From JAVBSX01 sp051660685 (GTDB taxonomy: Bacteria > Planctomycetota > Planctomycetia > Pirellulales > Thermoguttaceae): a stretch of DNA of 58,925 bases. Both the position numbers and the translations under genes were made by a program. Below the pieces are notes generated by a model. The model made no database searches and had not been told where the DNA came from. It was given only the letters and a program-made list of their open reading frames with translations. Positions 32,203 through 40,903 of the stretch are shown here, piece by piece (positions within the stretch are counted from its first letter, which is position 1; every line of letters begins with the position of its first letter). Location: the NCBI GenBank assembly GCA_051660685.1, contig JBOFQB010000047.1:1-58925 (forward strand). Direction: 5' to 3'.

Positions 32203-33816
32203 TTACTTGATCGTCCATTCTGTTTGGCCCGGTCGGTCCTCGATCTGAATACCGACTTCGGCAAGCGTTAAACGAATCTTGTCCGCCGTTCCAAAATCCT
32301 TGTTCTTTCTCGCGTTTGCTCTCAGTTCAATAATCAACTCCATTAACTTTTGAACCAATTCGTCCTTCTTTTCCGTCCCCTTTTCCTTGAAGGGTTCGCG
32401 GAACAGTCCCAAAACGCCGCATAATTCACGCAAAACACGAACTCCGCCGACAAAATCATCAAGCAACCGTTGCGTTTTCTGACCGGGTTCCTCCAACCGT
32501 TGCTCGTCGGCGAATTTATTCAAAATCCTCAACAGATCAAACAAAACGCCAATTCCCCCCCCCGTATTGAAATCATCGTCCATCATCTCCAAAAATTTGT
32601 TCCGACAATCAACGACTTGTTGCAAGAACGGATTGGAATCTGGTTCAACAGCACCTGTTGGGCGGGATGAGGCAATCGGTTCTGAATAAAAACTCTTTCC
32701 CACAATCCGTTCATACCGTTTGAAAAAACGATAAAACGTCTCCAACCCGGTTTCAACCTGTTCAATCCGCTCCATGCTGAAATCAATCGGTCGTCGGTAA
32801 TGTGAGGAGAGAATGAAAAATCGAATCGTATCTGGCGCAAACCGTTCCAACAGGTCCCGAAATGCGTTTGCCCCTTTCGATTTACTGATTTTGCCCGCTT
32901 CTTGCGTTTGCAGCATTTCAAACGTCCCGGACACCCCCTGTCCCTCCTCCAACACGCAATCTGCGTTTTCCGTTCCATTGTCCCCCACATTGGCAGCCCT
33001 TGTCTTACGCCCCCCTAATTTTCCCGTTTCACTGGATGCTTGCATCAAACCGTTGTGCAACCAGTATTTCGCCATAATATTTCCATGTCGCCCCTCGCTT
33101 TGGGCAATCTCGTTCTCATGATGAGGAAACACTAGGTCCAATCCCCCCCCATGTATGTCAAAGGTTTCCCCTAAAATCTCACAACTCATCACACTACATT
33201 CAATATGCCAACCTGGTCGTCCTTGACCCCAAGGTGAATCCCAAAACGGTTCGCCCGGTTTCGCCCGTTTCCAAAGCGCAAAGTCACAACCCGAATTCTT
33301 GCGATCTGCGGTCGAACCCCCTTCTCCTAACATCTGTTCTAACGAACGATGTGACAATTTGCCGTATTCGGGGAATTGGCGGACATCAAAATAAACGTCT
33401 CCTTCTGATTCATAAGCAAGCCCTTTTGCAACCAAATCTTCGACGAATTGGATGATGTTCGGCATATAGTCTGTTGCTTTAGGAAAATGATCGACCTGAT
33501 CGATTCCCATACTGCGTAGATTCTGCTTGTAATCCGCTGTCATCTCATCTGCAACCGCTTTCATCGACGTTTTGCGGGCGTTCGCTTCTGCAATCAGCTT
33601 ATCATCAACATCTGTAATGTTAATGACCAATGTGACATCGAAACCGTTGTAAACGAGAAAACGTTTGATTGTATCAAAAATGATAGGACCGACCATGTGC
33701 CCTATATGAGAGGGCTTGTAAACCGTTGGTCCGCAAAGATAGATACCAACTTTTCTAGGATGAACCGGTTCAAAAACCTCTTTCGTCTTCGTCAATGTAT
33801 TGTAAAGTTTTATCAT
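32203..33816 (-). CDS. cysS: Cysteinyl-tRNA synthetase
   Basis: 537 residues from MIKLYNTLTKTKEVF. It charges tRNA-Cys. Class I motifs are PSHIGHM (HIGH) and GKISKSKG (KMSKS); the zinc-site cysteines are visible in GIYLCGPTVY and ECSVMSCEI. Family enzymes are about 460-480 residues; the excess lies mainly in an insertion of roughly 45 residues between the HNGLMQ element and the KMSKS loop (ASSETGKLGGRKTRAAN... and on), next to the active site, and in a loop near residues 400-410. The reading frame is intact through it. It ends convergently with pdxJ. Confidence 0.95.
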   Translation of the reverse strand: MIKLYNTLTKTKEVFEPVHPRKVGIYLCGPTVYKPSHIGHMVGPIIFDTIKRFLVYNGFDVTLVINITDVDDKLIAEANARKTSMKAVADEMTADYKQNLRSMGIDQVDHFPKATDYMPNIIQFVEDLVAKGLAYESEGDVYFDVRQFPEYGKLSHRSLEQMLGEGGSTADRKNSGCDFALWKRAKPGEPFWDSPWGQGRPGWHIECSVMSCEILGETFDIHGGGLDLVFPHHENEIAQSEGRHGNIMAKYWLHNGLMQASSETGKLGGRKTRAANVGDNGTENADCVLEEGQGVSGTFEMLQTQEAGKISKSKGANAFRDLLERFAPDTIRFFILSSHYRRPIDFSMERIEQVETGLETFYRFFKRYERIVGKSFYSEPIASSRPTGAVEPDSNPFLQQVVDCRNKFLEMMDDDFNTGGGIGVLFDLLRILNKFADEQRLEEPGQKTQRLLDDFVGGVRVLRELCGVLGLFREPFKEKGTEKKDELVQKLMELIIELRANARKNKDFGTADKIRLTLAEVGIQIEDRPGQTEWTIK

Positions 33817-33965
33817 AATTCCGGGCAAATAATTAAGCCAATAATAGTCAAATCAAAAAACGACAACAAATAATAAACAACAAATAAATAATCAATAAAA
33901 GACCGTCAAATAAAACAACCGCATTTGAGGTTTCCGTAATCTCATTAGGGACTGTTATGTCTCCA

Positions 33966-35921
33966 TTAAATCTCCTTCTGGAGTTGACGGAGCAACGACT
34001 GATTACGTTGTAATTCTTCAACAACCTGTTTTTGCTCCGTAATATCACGCAACACACATAACGCGCGATCAACCGTCCCGCTCAAGGGATCCACAATAGG
34101 ATGTGCAATATGCTCGATCCAAACACCTGGACGCGGATCAAACGCCGGTTCAAAGAGTTCGACGGAAACCGTTTCTCCTGTTGTGAACGCTTCTTGGGCC
34201 GGACAGTGTTCACAAACCGTCTTTTTCGGAGACCGTCCATAACACTTTTGACCCGCTAAGGGCGCAATATCCTGAAGTTGTTCCTCAATCGCTCGATTCG
34301 CTTGCAGTATCGTAAACTCACGATCAATAATGAGTAATCCATCTGGTATTCCATGCAAAACATCGGCAAGGAGGGATTCCCGTTTTTGCAATTCCAGATG
34401 AGCTTTTTGCGAATCTGTAATGTTCTGAACCATTTCAACCGCCCCGATAATTTCCCCGGTCATTTCCTCGAAAAGCGGAAAACTGCTCAATTCAACCCAA
34501 AGATCAAACTCCGGGTCATACCGTTTCGTCCGAACCGGCAATTGTGTTCGGAATGTTTCTGCAACCGGACAATGTTCGCAGACCTGATTCCGGTTATACG
34601 CTTTTTCATAACAGATACTTCCAAGAACCGTCCCTTTGACAGCGAGCATCCGTTGACCATAAGGATTGGCGTAAATCACGCGATACTCCCGATCCACAAC
34701 AAAAATGCCGTTTTGAATCCCGTTGCAAACCGTTTTCAGCAAACGGTCCTGCTCCTTTGCAAATTCAGCAACCTGCTTGTGTTGCGAAATGTCGTGAACC
34801 AGAATCATTTCGAGCAATTCATTGGCAAGAACAAGGGGGATGATCTGGACATTCAGAAAATACCGTGTTCCATTCCGTTTACGATAGGTACACTCAAATT
34901 CCAGATGGACACCACTTTGAACCGTCTGAAGTTTTTGTTCGAGAAAAACATCATAAGGGACTCCCTCGATGTCCGGTTGAGGGGGAATGACTTCGGACGG
35001 TTTCCGACCAAGAACATCACCAAAATTCTCAACATCCAGAAGTTTCAACATATTCGGGTTGCAAAGAAGAACCGTTCCCTCCTTAAGCAGCGCAACCATT
35101 TCTGAAGTGTTCTCAAAAAGTGTACGATATTTTTGTTCCTCATTGCGTCGAGCATGTTCGGCTTCCATTTGTTCCGTTACATCAAGACCAACTCCCAGAA
35201 CACCCTGGACCTTTCCCTTGTTGTCAAATTGCGGAAAAAGCCGCATTTTCATTGTCCGACCATATCGCTCGCTTAACACCTGCGTGCTGTTTCCTTCGAG
35301 CGTCTTTTCGATTCCCTGAAGTATCTCAGGTGCATCACGGAAAAAATCCCGGGCCGAACTCCCCGTTGCATCTCCCAATTGGTATCCATAATACGCCGGA
35401 TATCGAGGATCGTAATAACGAATTGTCCAATGTGTGTCCAACTCAAGAAAAAAAATGTCCGGACATGCATAAACCGCTTGCAAAAAACGATCCGAAATCT
35501 GCGGTAAGGATTGCGGCAAAAGACAATCCGAAAGAACCGGGGTCACATCTTGTAACACACAAAGAATTTGCTCCGTTTTCCCCTCCTCTTCAACCCTTAA
35601 ACGGGTTTTCAGCAAAAAAGGTCGGGTTTGTCTCTTCTTCCCTGAAAGACAAATCGGACACAACACCGTCAACGCCCCTTGTTCCTGCTTCTTTTGCAAC
35701 TGTTCTTCAAGCAGAGTGCGTATTTGAGGAAATCGGTCAATCATCCGAAAAGGTCGTTCCACAACCTGAGCCGGGTCAATGTCGGAAATTCCCAACAAAT
35801 GACACAACTCCTTCGTCCACGATTCCTGCTCCGTTGCAGGAGTGTAAACCCAACTGCCAACATGCAGAAGTGACTGAATTTCCTTCCAATCGGCGGACCA
35901 TGCTGTCTCTGACATTTTCAC
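33966..35921 (-). CDS. Cytoplasmic multi-PAS sensor protein without output domain
   Basis: 651 residues and no transmembrane segment. At least four PAS-type units are visible: around 145-250 (FFLELDTHWTIRYYDP), 265-385 (RTLFENTSEMVALLKEG), 390-505 (NGIQNGIFVVDREYRVIYANP) and 510-640 (HGIPDGLLIIDREFTILQANR), each closing with a D-I/V-T-E-Q or similar PAC motif; a degenerate one probably lies at the N-terminus. The last two each carry a Cys-x(9-10)-Cys-x-x-Cys-Pro pattern (CYEKAYNRNQVCEHCP, CYGRSPKKTVCEHCP), a possible metal or redox site. The protein ends in a short coiled coil (VVEELQRNQSLLRQLQKEI) with no kinase or GGDEF domain. The ABC exporter gene lies upstream (higher coordinates) on the same strand. 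Confidence 0.82.
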   Translation of the reverse strand: MKMSETAWSADWKEIQSLLHVGSWVYTPATEQESWTKELCHLLGISDIDPAQVVERPFRMIDRFPQIRTLLEEQLQKKQEQGALTVLCPICLSGKKRQTRPFLLKTRLRVEEEGKTEQILCVLQDVTPVLSDCLLPQSLPQISDRFLQAVYACPDIFFLELDTHWTIRYYDPRYPAYYGYQLGDATGSSARDFFRDAPEILQGIEKTLEGNSTQVLSERYGRTMKMRLFPQFDNKGKVQGVLGVGLDVTEQMEAEHARRNEEQKYRTLFENTSEMVALLKEGTVLLCNPNMLKLLDVENFGDVLGRKPSEVIPPQPDIEGVPYDVFLEQKLQTVQSGVHLEFECTYRKRNGTRYFLNVQIIPLVLANELLEMILVHDISQHKQVAEFAKEQDRLLKTVCNGIQNGIFVVDREYRVIYANPYGQRMLAVKGTVLGSICYEKAYNRNQVCEHCPVAETFRTQLPVRTKRYDPEFDLWVELSSFPLFEEMTGEIIGAVEMVQNITDSQKAHLELQKRESLLADVLHGIPDGLLIIDREFTILQANRAIEEQLQDIAPLAGQKCYGRSPKKTVCEHCPAQEAFTTGETVSVELFEPAFDPRPGVWIEHIAHPIVDPLSGTVDRALCVLRDITEQKQVVEELQRNQSLLRQLQKEI

Positions 35922-36139
35922 TCACACACTCCTCAATGATCGTCGAATATGTTCGACCAACTCAAAAGCCCGTCGACCAACCCCAAATGCACGACCCGCC
36001 CTTTATACCTGAAATCACGTTCCCCGTCAAAAGCACACAAAAAAATTTTCCATGTTCGTTTTTACAACAGGGTTCTCGCTCCTACCGTTTTCCTTCACTG
36101 TCCTCTCGACCGTTTCATTCGCGGTCCAACTGCTGCTGT

Positions 36140-36183
36140 TTTCCCGCCTCTTCTCATCCTTATCCTTTTCATCATCCTTATCC
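36140..36183. repeat. Purine repeat after the ABC-exporter stop (minus sense)
   Basis: In the ABC-gene sense the stop TAA is followed at once by GGATAAGGATGATG and AAGGATAAGGATGAG units. It shows the same polarity as the G-rich arms at other gene ends, but with more A. The rest of 35922-36139 holds nothing recognisable. Confidence 0.55.
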
Positions 36184-38184
36184 TTATTCTTCCAGATTCT
36201 CCAGATGATGCAGACGATTGTAAAACGAGCTGGACACCAACAATTCTTCATGTGTCCCAATATCCTCAATCACTCCATCTCGCATAATGATAATTCGATT
36301 CGCCAATGTTAACGCCGATAATCGATGTGTCACCATAATCGTCGTCCGATTACCAATAAATTGAGCAAGTGCCTTATGAATCGCCTGTTCACTCAATAAA
36401 TCAATTTGACTAGTCGCTTCATCCAACAGAAAAATGCGAGGATTAATCAAAAAAGCTCGGGCAAGCGAAATCCGTTGTCGTTGACCCCCCGATAATAATC
36501 CCCCCCCAGGTCCCACAATCGTATCATAACCGTCTTTAAGCTCCTTCATGATGAAATCATCTGCATAAGCCTGTTGCGCCGCTTCTATCATCGCTTCATC
36601 CGTTGCATCCGGCATACCATACTTGATGTTGTTCCTGATTGTATCATTGAACAAAACCGGTTCTTGTGTAACGAGACCGATTTGACGTCGCAAATCATGC
36701 AGTGTAAAACGGGATAAGGCAATTCCATCCAGTTTCACTTCACCTTGATTCGGGTCCTCAAAACGCGGAATCAGTCCAAGTAACGTACTTTTTCCACAAC
36801 CACTTGGACCAATGATTGCAACGGTTTCTCCATAATTGATTTTGAGCGAAACTTCTTTGAGAACCGGATGTCCCAGTTGATACTCAAAGGAAACTTTTTC
36901 AAAGGTAATTGCCTTTTCACAAGGGGTATACGGAACAGGATCAGCCGGGTCAACAATCTGAATCGGCTTGTCAATCATTTCGTAAACCCGATCCGCTGCT
37001 GCTGCTGCTGTTTGAAATTGGGTAAAAATGTCCGACAATTTCCGGGCCGGATCAGATGCTCCTGCCAATAATCCAAAAAACATCAGCAACATAGGTTGCG
37101 AAAGTGGGACGCTTGACATTGGAATCCCCCAAATATCTGTCCGTTCATCCATGACAAGATAGGCTCCTGCAAGAACGGCCGCACAAATCATCAAAATGCC
37201 AAGTGCCTCTGTAAGCGGATTCGTCAGCGAATCATATTTGGCAACTTTCATCCCTTGTTTATACAATGTATTGTTGACTAATCGAAAACGATTTTCTTCA
37301 TAAGATTCACGACAGAAGACTTTGATAACGCGGATCGAGCGAAATGCTTCTTCGAGACGACTGAACATATTCGCCATTTCTTGCATGGAAACTTTCGCGG
37401 TTCGTTTAATGGAACGGGCTAACCAACGAATGAGATAAGCGGCGATTGGAACAAGGAGAAGTGTGAGCAGGAGTAATTGCCAACTAATCATTGCGGCCAA
37501 AACCAGACAGGTAATCATCTTGAACGGTTCCCGAACCAATTTGCCGTAAAGGGTTCCCAGACCCCCGACAAGAGAACTGACATCACCAGTAAAGCGGCTC
37601 ATAATTTGAGCAATCCCGACATGATTGAATTGTCCGGCATCATATTGTATGACCTTACTGAAGAATTCTTCACGCAGTTGATTCGCCGTTCCCTGAGCTA
37701 TATGGGCGGAAAGAATATTCTGAGCAACGGTCAACACCAATTTGATTGCGGTTCCAATCAATGCAAAAGAGATAATCAAGAGAACTGTTTTGAAAGGGTC
37801 ATTAGGTGCATATTTATCAACATAGGGTTTTCCCCAAAGATAAAGGGCTTGGAAATACTCGGCCCGATTGAGTCGTGTCAATTCCGCCGACAATTCCCGT
37901 TGTAATCGTCGTTGACTGCGTAATTCTTCCGTCTGTTCCAACTGTGTTCGCAACGTATCTGTTTTTTCCGTGTATTGAATGATTTCAACACCATTTTCTT
38001 CAATTCGTCGATTCAACCAATCACCGAATGTGTCTTTTTTCATACACACTTCAACAATAGGGTAGACGAGAACGGTAATATTTCCGCCCCAAGCGAGACC
38101 GACCAGAAGAGCGCAAAGGATGGAGAGAACAATAGAGTATTTGAAGCGAAACGTGATTCGTATAGCGCGTAAGTAATTGTTCAT
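36184..38184 (-). CDS. MsbA-like ABC exporter (fused permease-ATPase)
   Basis: 666 residues. It has a six-helix type IV exporter domain (helices from about 18, 145, 165, 245, 265, 330) and a C-terminal ATPase: Walker A IIGPSGCGKST, signature LLSGGQRQRISLARA, Walker B RIFLLDEATS, H-loop MVTHRLS. Such half-transporters flip lipid A core, other glycolipids or peptides. Between the first two helices is an 80-residue extracytoplasmic insert with a charged coiled coil (QYTEKTDTLRTQLEQTEEL...), larger than in MsbA. It is three bases downstream of the LptF/LptG gene, which argues for LPS export as its substrate pathway. It is longer than MsbA by about 80 residues because of the insert. Confidence 0.87.
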   Translation of the reverse strand: MNNYLRAIRITFRFKYSIVLSILCALLVGLAWGGNITVLVYPIVEVCMKKDTFGDWLNRRIEENGVEIIQYTEKTDTLRTQLEQTEELRSQRRLQRELSAELTRLNRAEYFQALYLWGKPYVDKYAPNDPFKTVLLIISFALIGTAIKLVLTVAQNILSAHIAQGTANQLREEFFSKVIQYDAGQFNHVGIAQIMSRFTGDVSSLVGGLGTLYGKLVREPFKMITCLVLAAMISWQLLLLTLLLVPIAAYLIRWLARSIKRTAKVSMQEMANMFSRLEEAFRSIRVIKVFCRESYEENRFRLVNNTLYKQGMKVAKYDSLTNPLTEALGILMICAAVLAGAYLVMDERTDIWGIPMSSVPLSQPMLLMFFGLLAGASDPARKLSDIFTQFQTAAAAADRVYEMIDKPIQIVDPADPVPYTPCEKAITFEKVSFEYQLGHPVLKEVSLKINYGETVAIIGPSGCGKSTLLGLIPRFEDPNQGEVKLDGIALSRFTLHDLRRQIGLVTQEPVLFNDTIRNNIKYGMPDATDEAMIEAAQQAYADDFIMKELKDGYDTIVGPGGGLLSGGQRQRISLARAFLINPRIFLLDEATSQIDLLSEQAIHKALAQFIGNRTTIMVTHRLSALTLANRIIIMRDGVIEDIGTHEELLVSSSFYNRLHHLENLEE

Positions 38185-38187
38185 TGG

Positions 38188-39324
38188 TTAATTTTCCTGC
38201 ATAGTACGATACAAATTGACGACAAGGGGAACGAAGAGCAACAGGGGAAACCAAACGCCAAGAATGGGGGCTTCCATACTTTTTCCGACAAAGAGGGCCC
38301 CATATTGAACGACGAGGAAGGTGAAGACCAGAAGGGCGACAAGCCCCATTGCCTTAAAAACGTTGCGATCACCTTTGGACAAGATGATTGGAATACCGAG
38401 GAGGAGGAGGACCATATCCAAAAAAGGTTGAACGATTCGGGCATGAATTTTCATTTCAACATCATCCCCCAAATCGAGTGAACGGTCGCGCAAAGCGCGG
38501 ATGTACTCCCAAGTTGAGGCGTAATCACGCCAAGATCGATTTGCCGCAATGTAGGCAAGAGGAACATTACTGACAACGAAACAGTCGGTTGGAGCAAGCC
38601 AATTGGCATCTTTCGGGGTAATAATGACCGTTTTATCGTCAACACACAGAGAAGGTTCGTTGAGAATTTCTTTAGGTTTCTGAACATTGACCATAAGATA
38701 ACCGTTTGGATGATTAACATCAGCCGGTTGATACACGGCTTCTTGCGCTTGCAAGTATTTTCCGTGTTCAGTCAACTGTTTCGAGAGAAAAGCAAAATGG
38801 GGGGCAACAATCCGGTTCTCGCTCAAAAAGGCTTTTTCACCTTGCAGAGAGAGAAACGAATTGGTATCTGTTGCGGAACTGATGTCAGAACCTGTATGTT
38901 CCGTATATTGTGAGGGGACTTTTTGCAAATCGTCCAAAAAGCGGGGGAGCACCAATTCCCGGACACAGACAAGAGAAATGCTGATAATGAGAACGGCGTA
39001 AATAATGGGTTTGACGACGCGAACTTGGGAAATTCCGGCTGCAAGAATTGCAACCAGTTCATTATGCCGCATCATCATTGCAAGGGTTATGGTTGCTGAT
39101 GTCAGACAGAGAAGAGGGGCGGTTTTGTCAAAAAAGGGGAGCGACTGAATGGTGTAATATCGGGCAATCAACGAAATGGAGCCGATCATTCCCCCCTCAG
39201 TTTTCAGAAAACTGTCCAGATTGGAAAACAGGTCAAAGACAATGTAAATTCCAATAAAGCAGAAAAACCACAAAATCAGGGTTTTGAGAAAACTGCGTAA
39301 AACATAACGGTCAAAAATAGTCAT
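38188..39324 (-). CDS. LptF/LptG-family permease (YjgP/YjgQ)
   Basis: 378 residues. Six transmembrane helices, three at each end, enclose a periplasmic beta-jellyroll of about 170 residues (FLSLQGEKAFLSENRIVAPHF and later). The N-terminus IFDRYVLRSFLKTLILW and LFSNLDSFL are typical of the family. LptF and LptG form the inner-membrane LPS extraction machine with LptB and feed LptC-LptA-LptD. Only one of the pair is here; the MsbA-like exporter gene follows after three bases, and lptD lies 4 kb away. Confidence 0.9.
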   Translation of the reverse strand: MTIFDRYVLRSFLKTLILWFFCFIGIYIVFDLFSNLDSFLKTEGGMIGSISLIARYYTIQSLPFFDKTAPLLCLTSATITLAMMMRHNELVAILAAGISQVRVVKPIIYAVLIISISLVCVRELVLPRFLDDLQKVPSQYTEHTGSDISSATDTNSFLSLQGEKAFLSENRIVAPHFAFLSKQLTEHGKYLQAQEAVYQPADVNHPNGYLMVNVQKPKEILNEPSLCVDDKTVIITPKDANWLAPTDCFVVSNVPLAYIAANRSWRDYASTWEYIRALRDRSLDLGDDVEMKIHARIVQPFLDMVLLLLGIPIILSKGDRNVFKAMGLVALLVFTFLVVQYGALFVGKSMEAPILGVWFPLLLFVPLVVNLYRTMQEN

Positions 39325-39364
39325 CTTATTTTATCCTCTGTCCATAATTATCATGGAACAGCTC

Positions 39365-40363
39365 TTAATAAAGGTTCTGACGAATTCCGGCTGAAAAAAA
39401 ACCGGTGTTGCCAAACTCGCGGATTAAAGGGTTAATCAACGCTTCTTTCTGCGTCTGTTGAAATGTCGGGGCCGTTGTTTCAATCAGGTTCAAATCGTAT
39501 AACAAATGGTCAAAATACCCCGAGAATAACGTCCGATACTCTTTCGGTATTGCGTCCGATCTTGCCCGATTGATGTGATCGATAATGTTCGAGACGCAAT
39601 TGTTTTTGATCGTGTTGTAAAACTCCGCCTCTTTCGATAATTTGTTCGCCCGATTCAATATGTCCAGAAAAATCGTCTGGACTTCCTGCTCGGTCAATTT
39701 CAATCGATACAGGTACACCTCATTTTTGTTGTATTCCGCCCCAAGTCGTACCATATCCCGTTCATCCGCAATCAGATAAATCAGTTCAAATTGATTGGCA
39801 AATGCACCTAAGGGATCATACGATTCCCCTTCTTCATATCGTGCTTCAACGGAAACCCCTAAATGACGTCCATCTGCGAAACCGAAACTGATTTCAAGGT
39901 GAGCGACGGACGGAAGTCCGCGAAAAGGAACGTCAATGACATCAATTGTGCGAACATCCGACAATCGGTAAACGGCGTCATAATAGTAGGTTGTGTACTC
40001 TTTCGCAGTCCGATACTGAGTGTTCCGAATGTCAAAAACCCGAACCCGATCCCCCTCGATTCTCGCAGTCGCTTGTCGTGCATGATTCGGCGACCATTTC
40101 CGATCCGTTTGAGGGCGCAACTCATACGAGAACGGATTTTGTGCAATCGATGCAGGAGAAGATTGCGAGGACGTTTTGCCCCGTTGTTGACCTCGATATG
40201 TCGTTGAGTCGGCTTCTTTGTCAAGAATCAGCGATGTCACACTCATTGGATGAGGCCGCATACAACCAGCAAAGAGCGGGAACAGCAGCGCAACGACAAC
40301 GAATCCCCACAATCGAGGGACAACCGTGTTGATTGCACGACCTGCTCTGTTCTTTTGAGACAT
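39365..40363 (-). CDS. Lipoprotein with DUF4105/Lnb N-terminal-type domain
   Basis: 332 residues from MSQKNRAGRAIN. A signal peptide with the lipobox LFAGC (Cys about residue 33) predicts a lipid-anchored envelope protein. The mature part carries VAHLEISFGFADGRHLGVS and the FYNTIKNNCVSNIIDHIN segment, the conserved His and N-N-C features of DUF4105, an NlpC-like cysteine-hydrolase-type family. Substrate unknown; envelope lipid or amide cleavage is plausible. It precedes the LptF/G-ABC pair on the same strand with a 40-base gap, so the three may be co-transcribed. Confidence 0.72.
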   Translation of the reverse strand: MSQKNRAGRAINTVVPRLWGFVVVALLFPLFAGCMRPHPMSVTSLILDKEADSTTYRGQQRGKTSSQSSPASIAQNPFSYELRPQTDRKWSPNHARQATARIEGDRVRVFDIRNTQYRTAKEYTTYYYDAVYRLSDVRTIDVIDVPFRGLPSVAHLEISFGFADGRHLGVSVEARYEEGESYDPLGAFANQFELIYLIADERDMVRLGAEYNKNEVYLYRLKLTEQEVQTIFLDILNRANKLSKEAEFYNTIKNNCVSNIIDHINRARSDAIPKEYRTLFSGYFDHLLYDLNLIETTAPTFQQTQKEALINPLIREFGNTGFFSAGIRQNLY

Positions 40364-40903
40364 TCTGTCAGTTACGACCAATTGCATCATTGAGAGAGTT
40401 GTTCTCAACCCCTTTCAAGGATCAACAAAGAGAAAAACGCGAAATAGTGCCAATTCTCCTTTTACTGTTTTCCCTAAATTACCTAATTTGTTTTTGAACG
40501 GACGTTCAGAGACCGATTCCCTGAATCTTGGGACGATACTGAATTATCGAGAGGGTTTCAAGAGCAATTTTGCGAACAGGTTCCCAAGACGACTACAAAA
40601 TGAAAATGAAGAACAGGTTTCTAAGACGACCACAAAATGAAGATGAAGAGCAGGTTGTCGTCTTTTTCCTCTTTTGATTCAGAAAGGCATTTCTCTTTGC
40701 CGCTTAACTCCTCACTTGCTCATCCAGAAAAGTTGCGTACAATGTGGACGGTGTGTTGACCGTTGCGATTTAGTTCCAATGTGAAGTTGGCAAAACGAGA
40801 AGTTGATAAAATAAGAAGTTGGCAATCGGGTTGACCGCAATGATGGTTTTTCACCTTTCCCCAAGACCTAAGACCAGGTCGCACTCTTACCGTCTTCAAA
40901 GTT
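40364..40903. other. Divergent spacer between the lipoprotein gene and serS
   Basis: 540 bases without a gene. It contains the tandem repeat at 40574-40656. No T-box or other riboswitch-like structure was recognised upstream of serS, although the near-repeat AGAAGTTGATAAAATAAGAAGTTGG (two AGAAGTTG units, 40798-40825) is noted. Confidence 0.4.
40574..40656. repeat. 37-base tandem repeat, about 2.2 copies
   Basis: GAACAGGTTCCCAAGACGAC and the following 17 bases (40574-40610) are repeated at 40611-40647 with four or five substitutions, then GAGCAGGTT begins a third copy. It lies 250 bases upstream of serS in the divergent spacer. Confidence 0.75.

Noticed and set aside
33966..34072. The PAS protein as a truncated histidine kinase with its kinase lost by frameshift.
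   Set aside because: The sequence beyond the stop (33817-33965) is AT-rich spacer with no kinase motif in any frame.
35120..36208. A 362-codon open frame on the plus strand, antisense to the PAS protein.
   Set aside because: Its translation is low complexity (P, S, F, H rich) with no domain, and the opposite strand has clear PAS motifs.
40720..40903. A T-box or other amino-acid riboswitch upstream of serS.
   Set aside because: No T-box core, specifier hairpin or antiterminator-like pairing could be made out.
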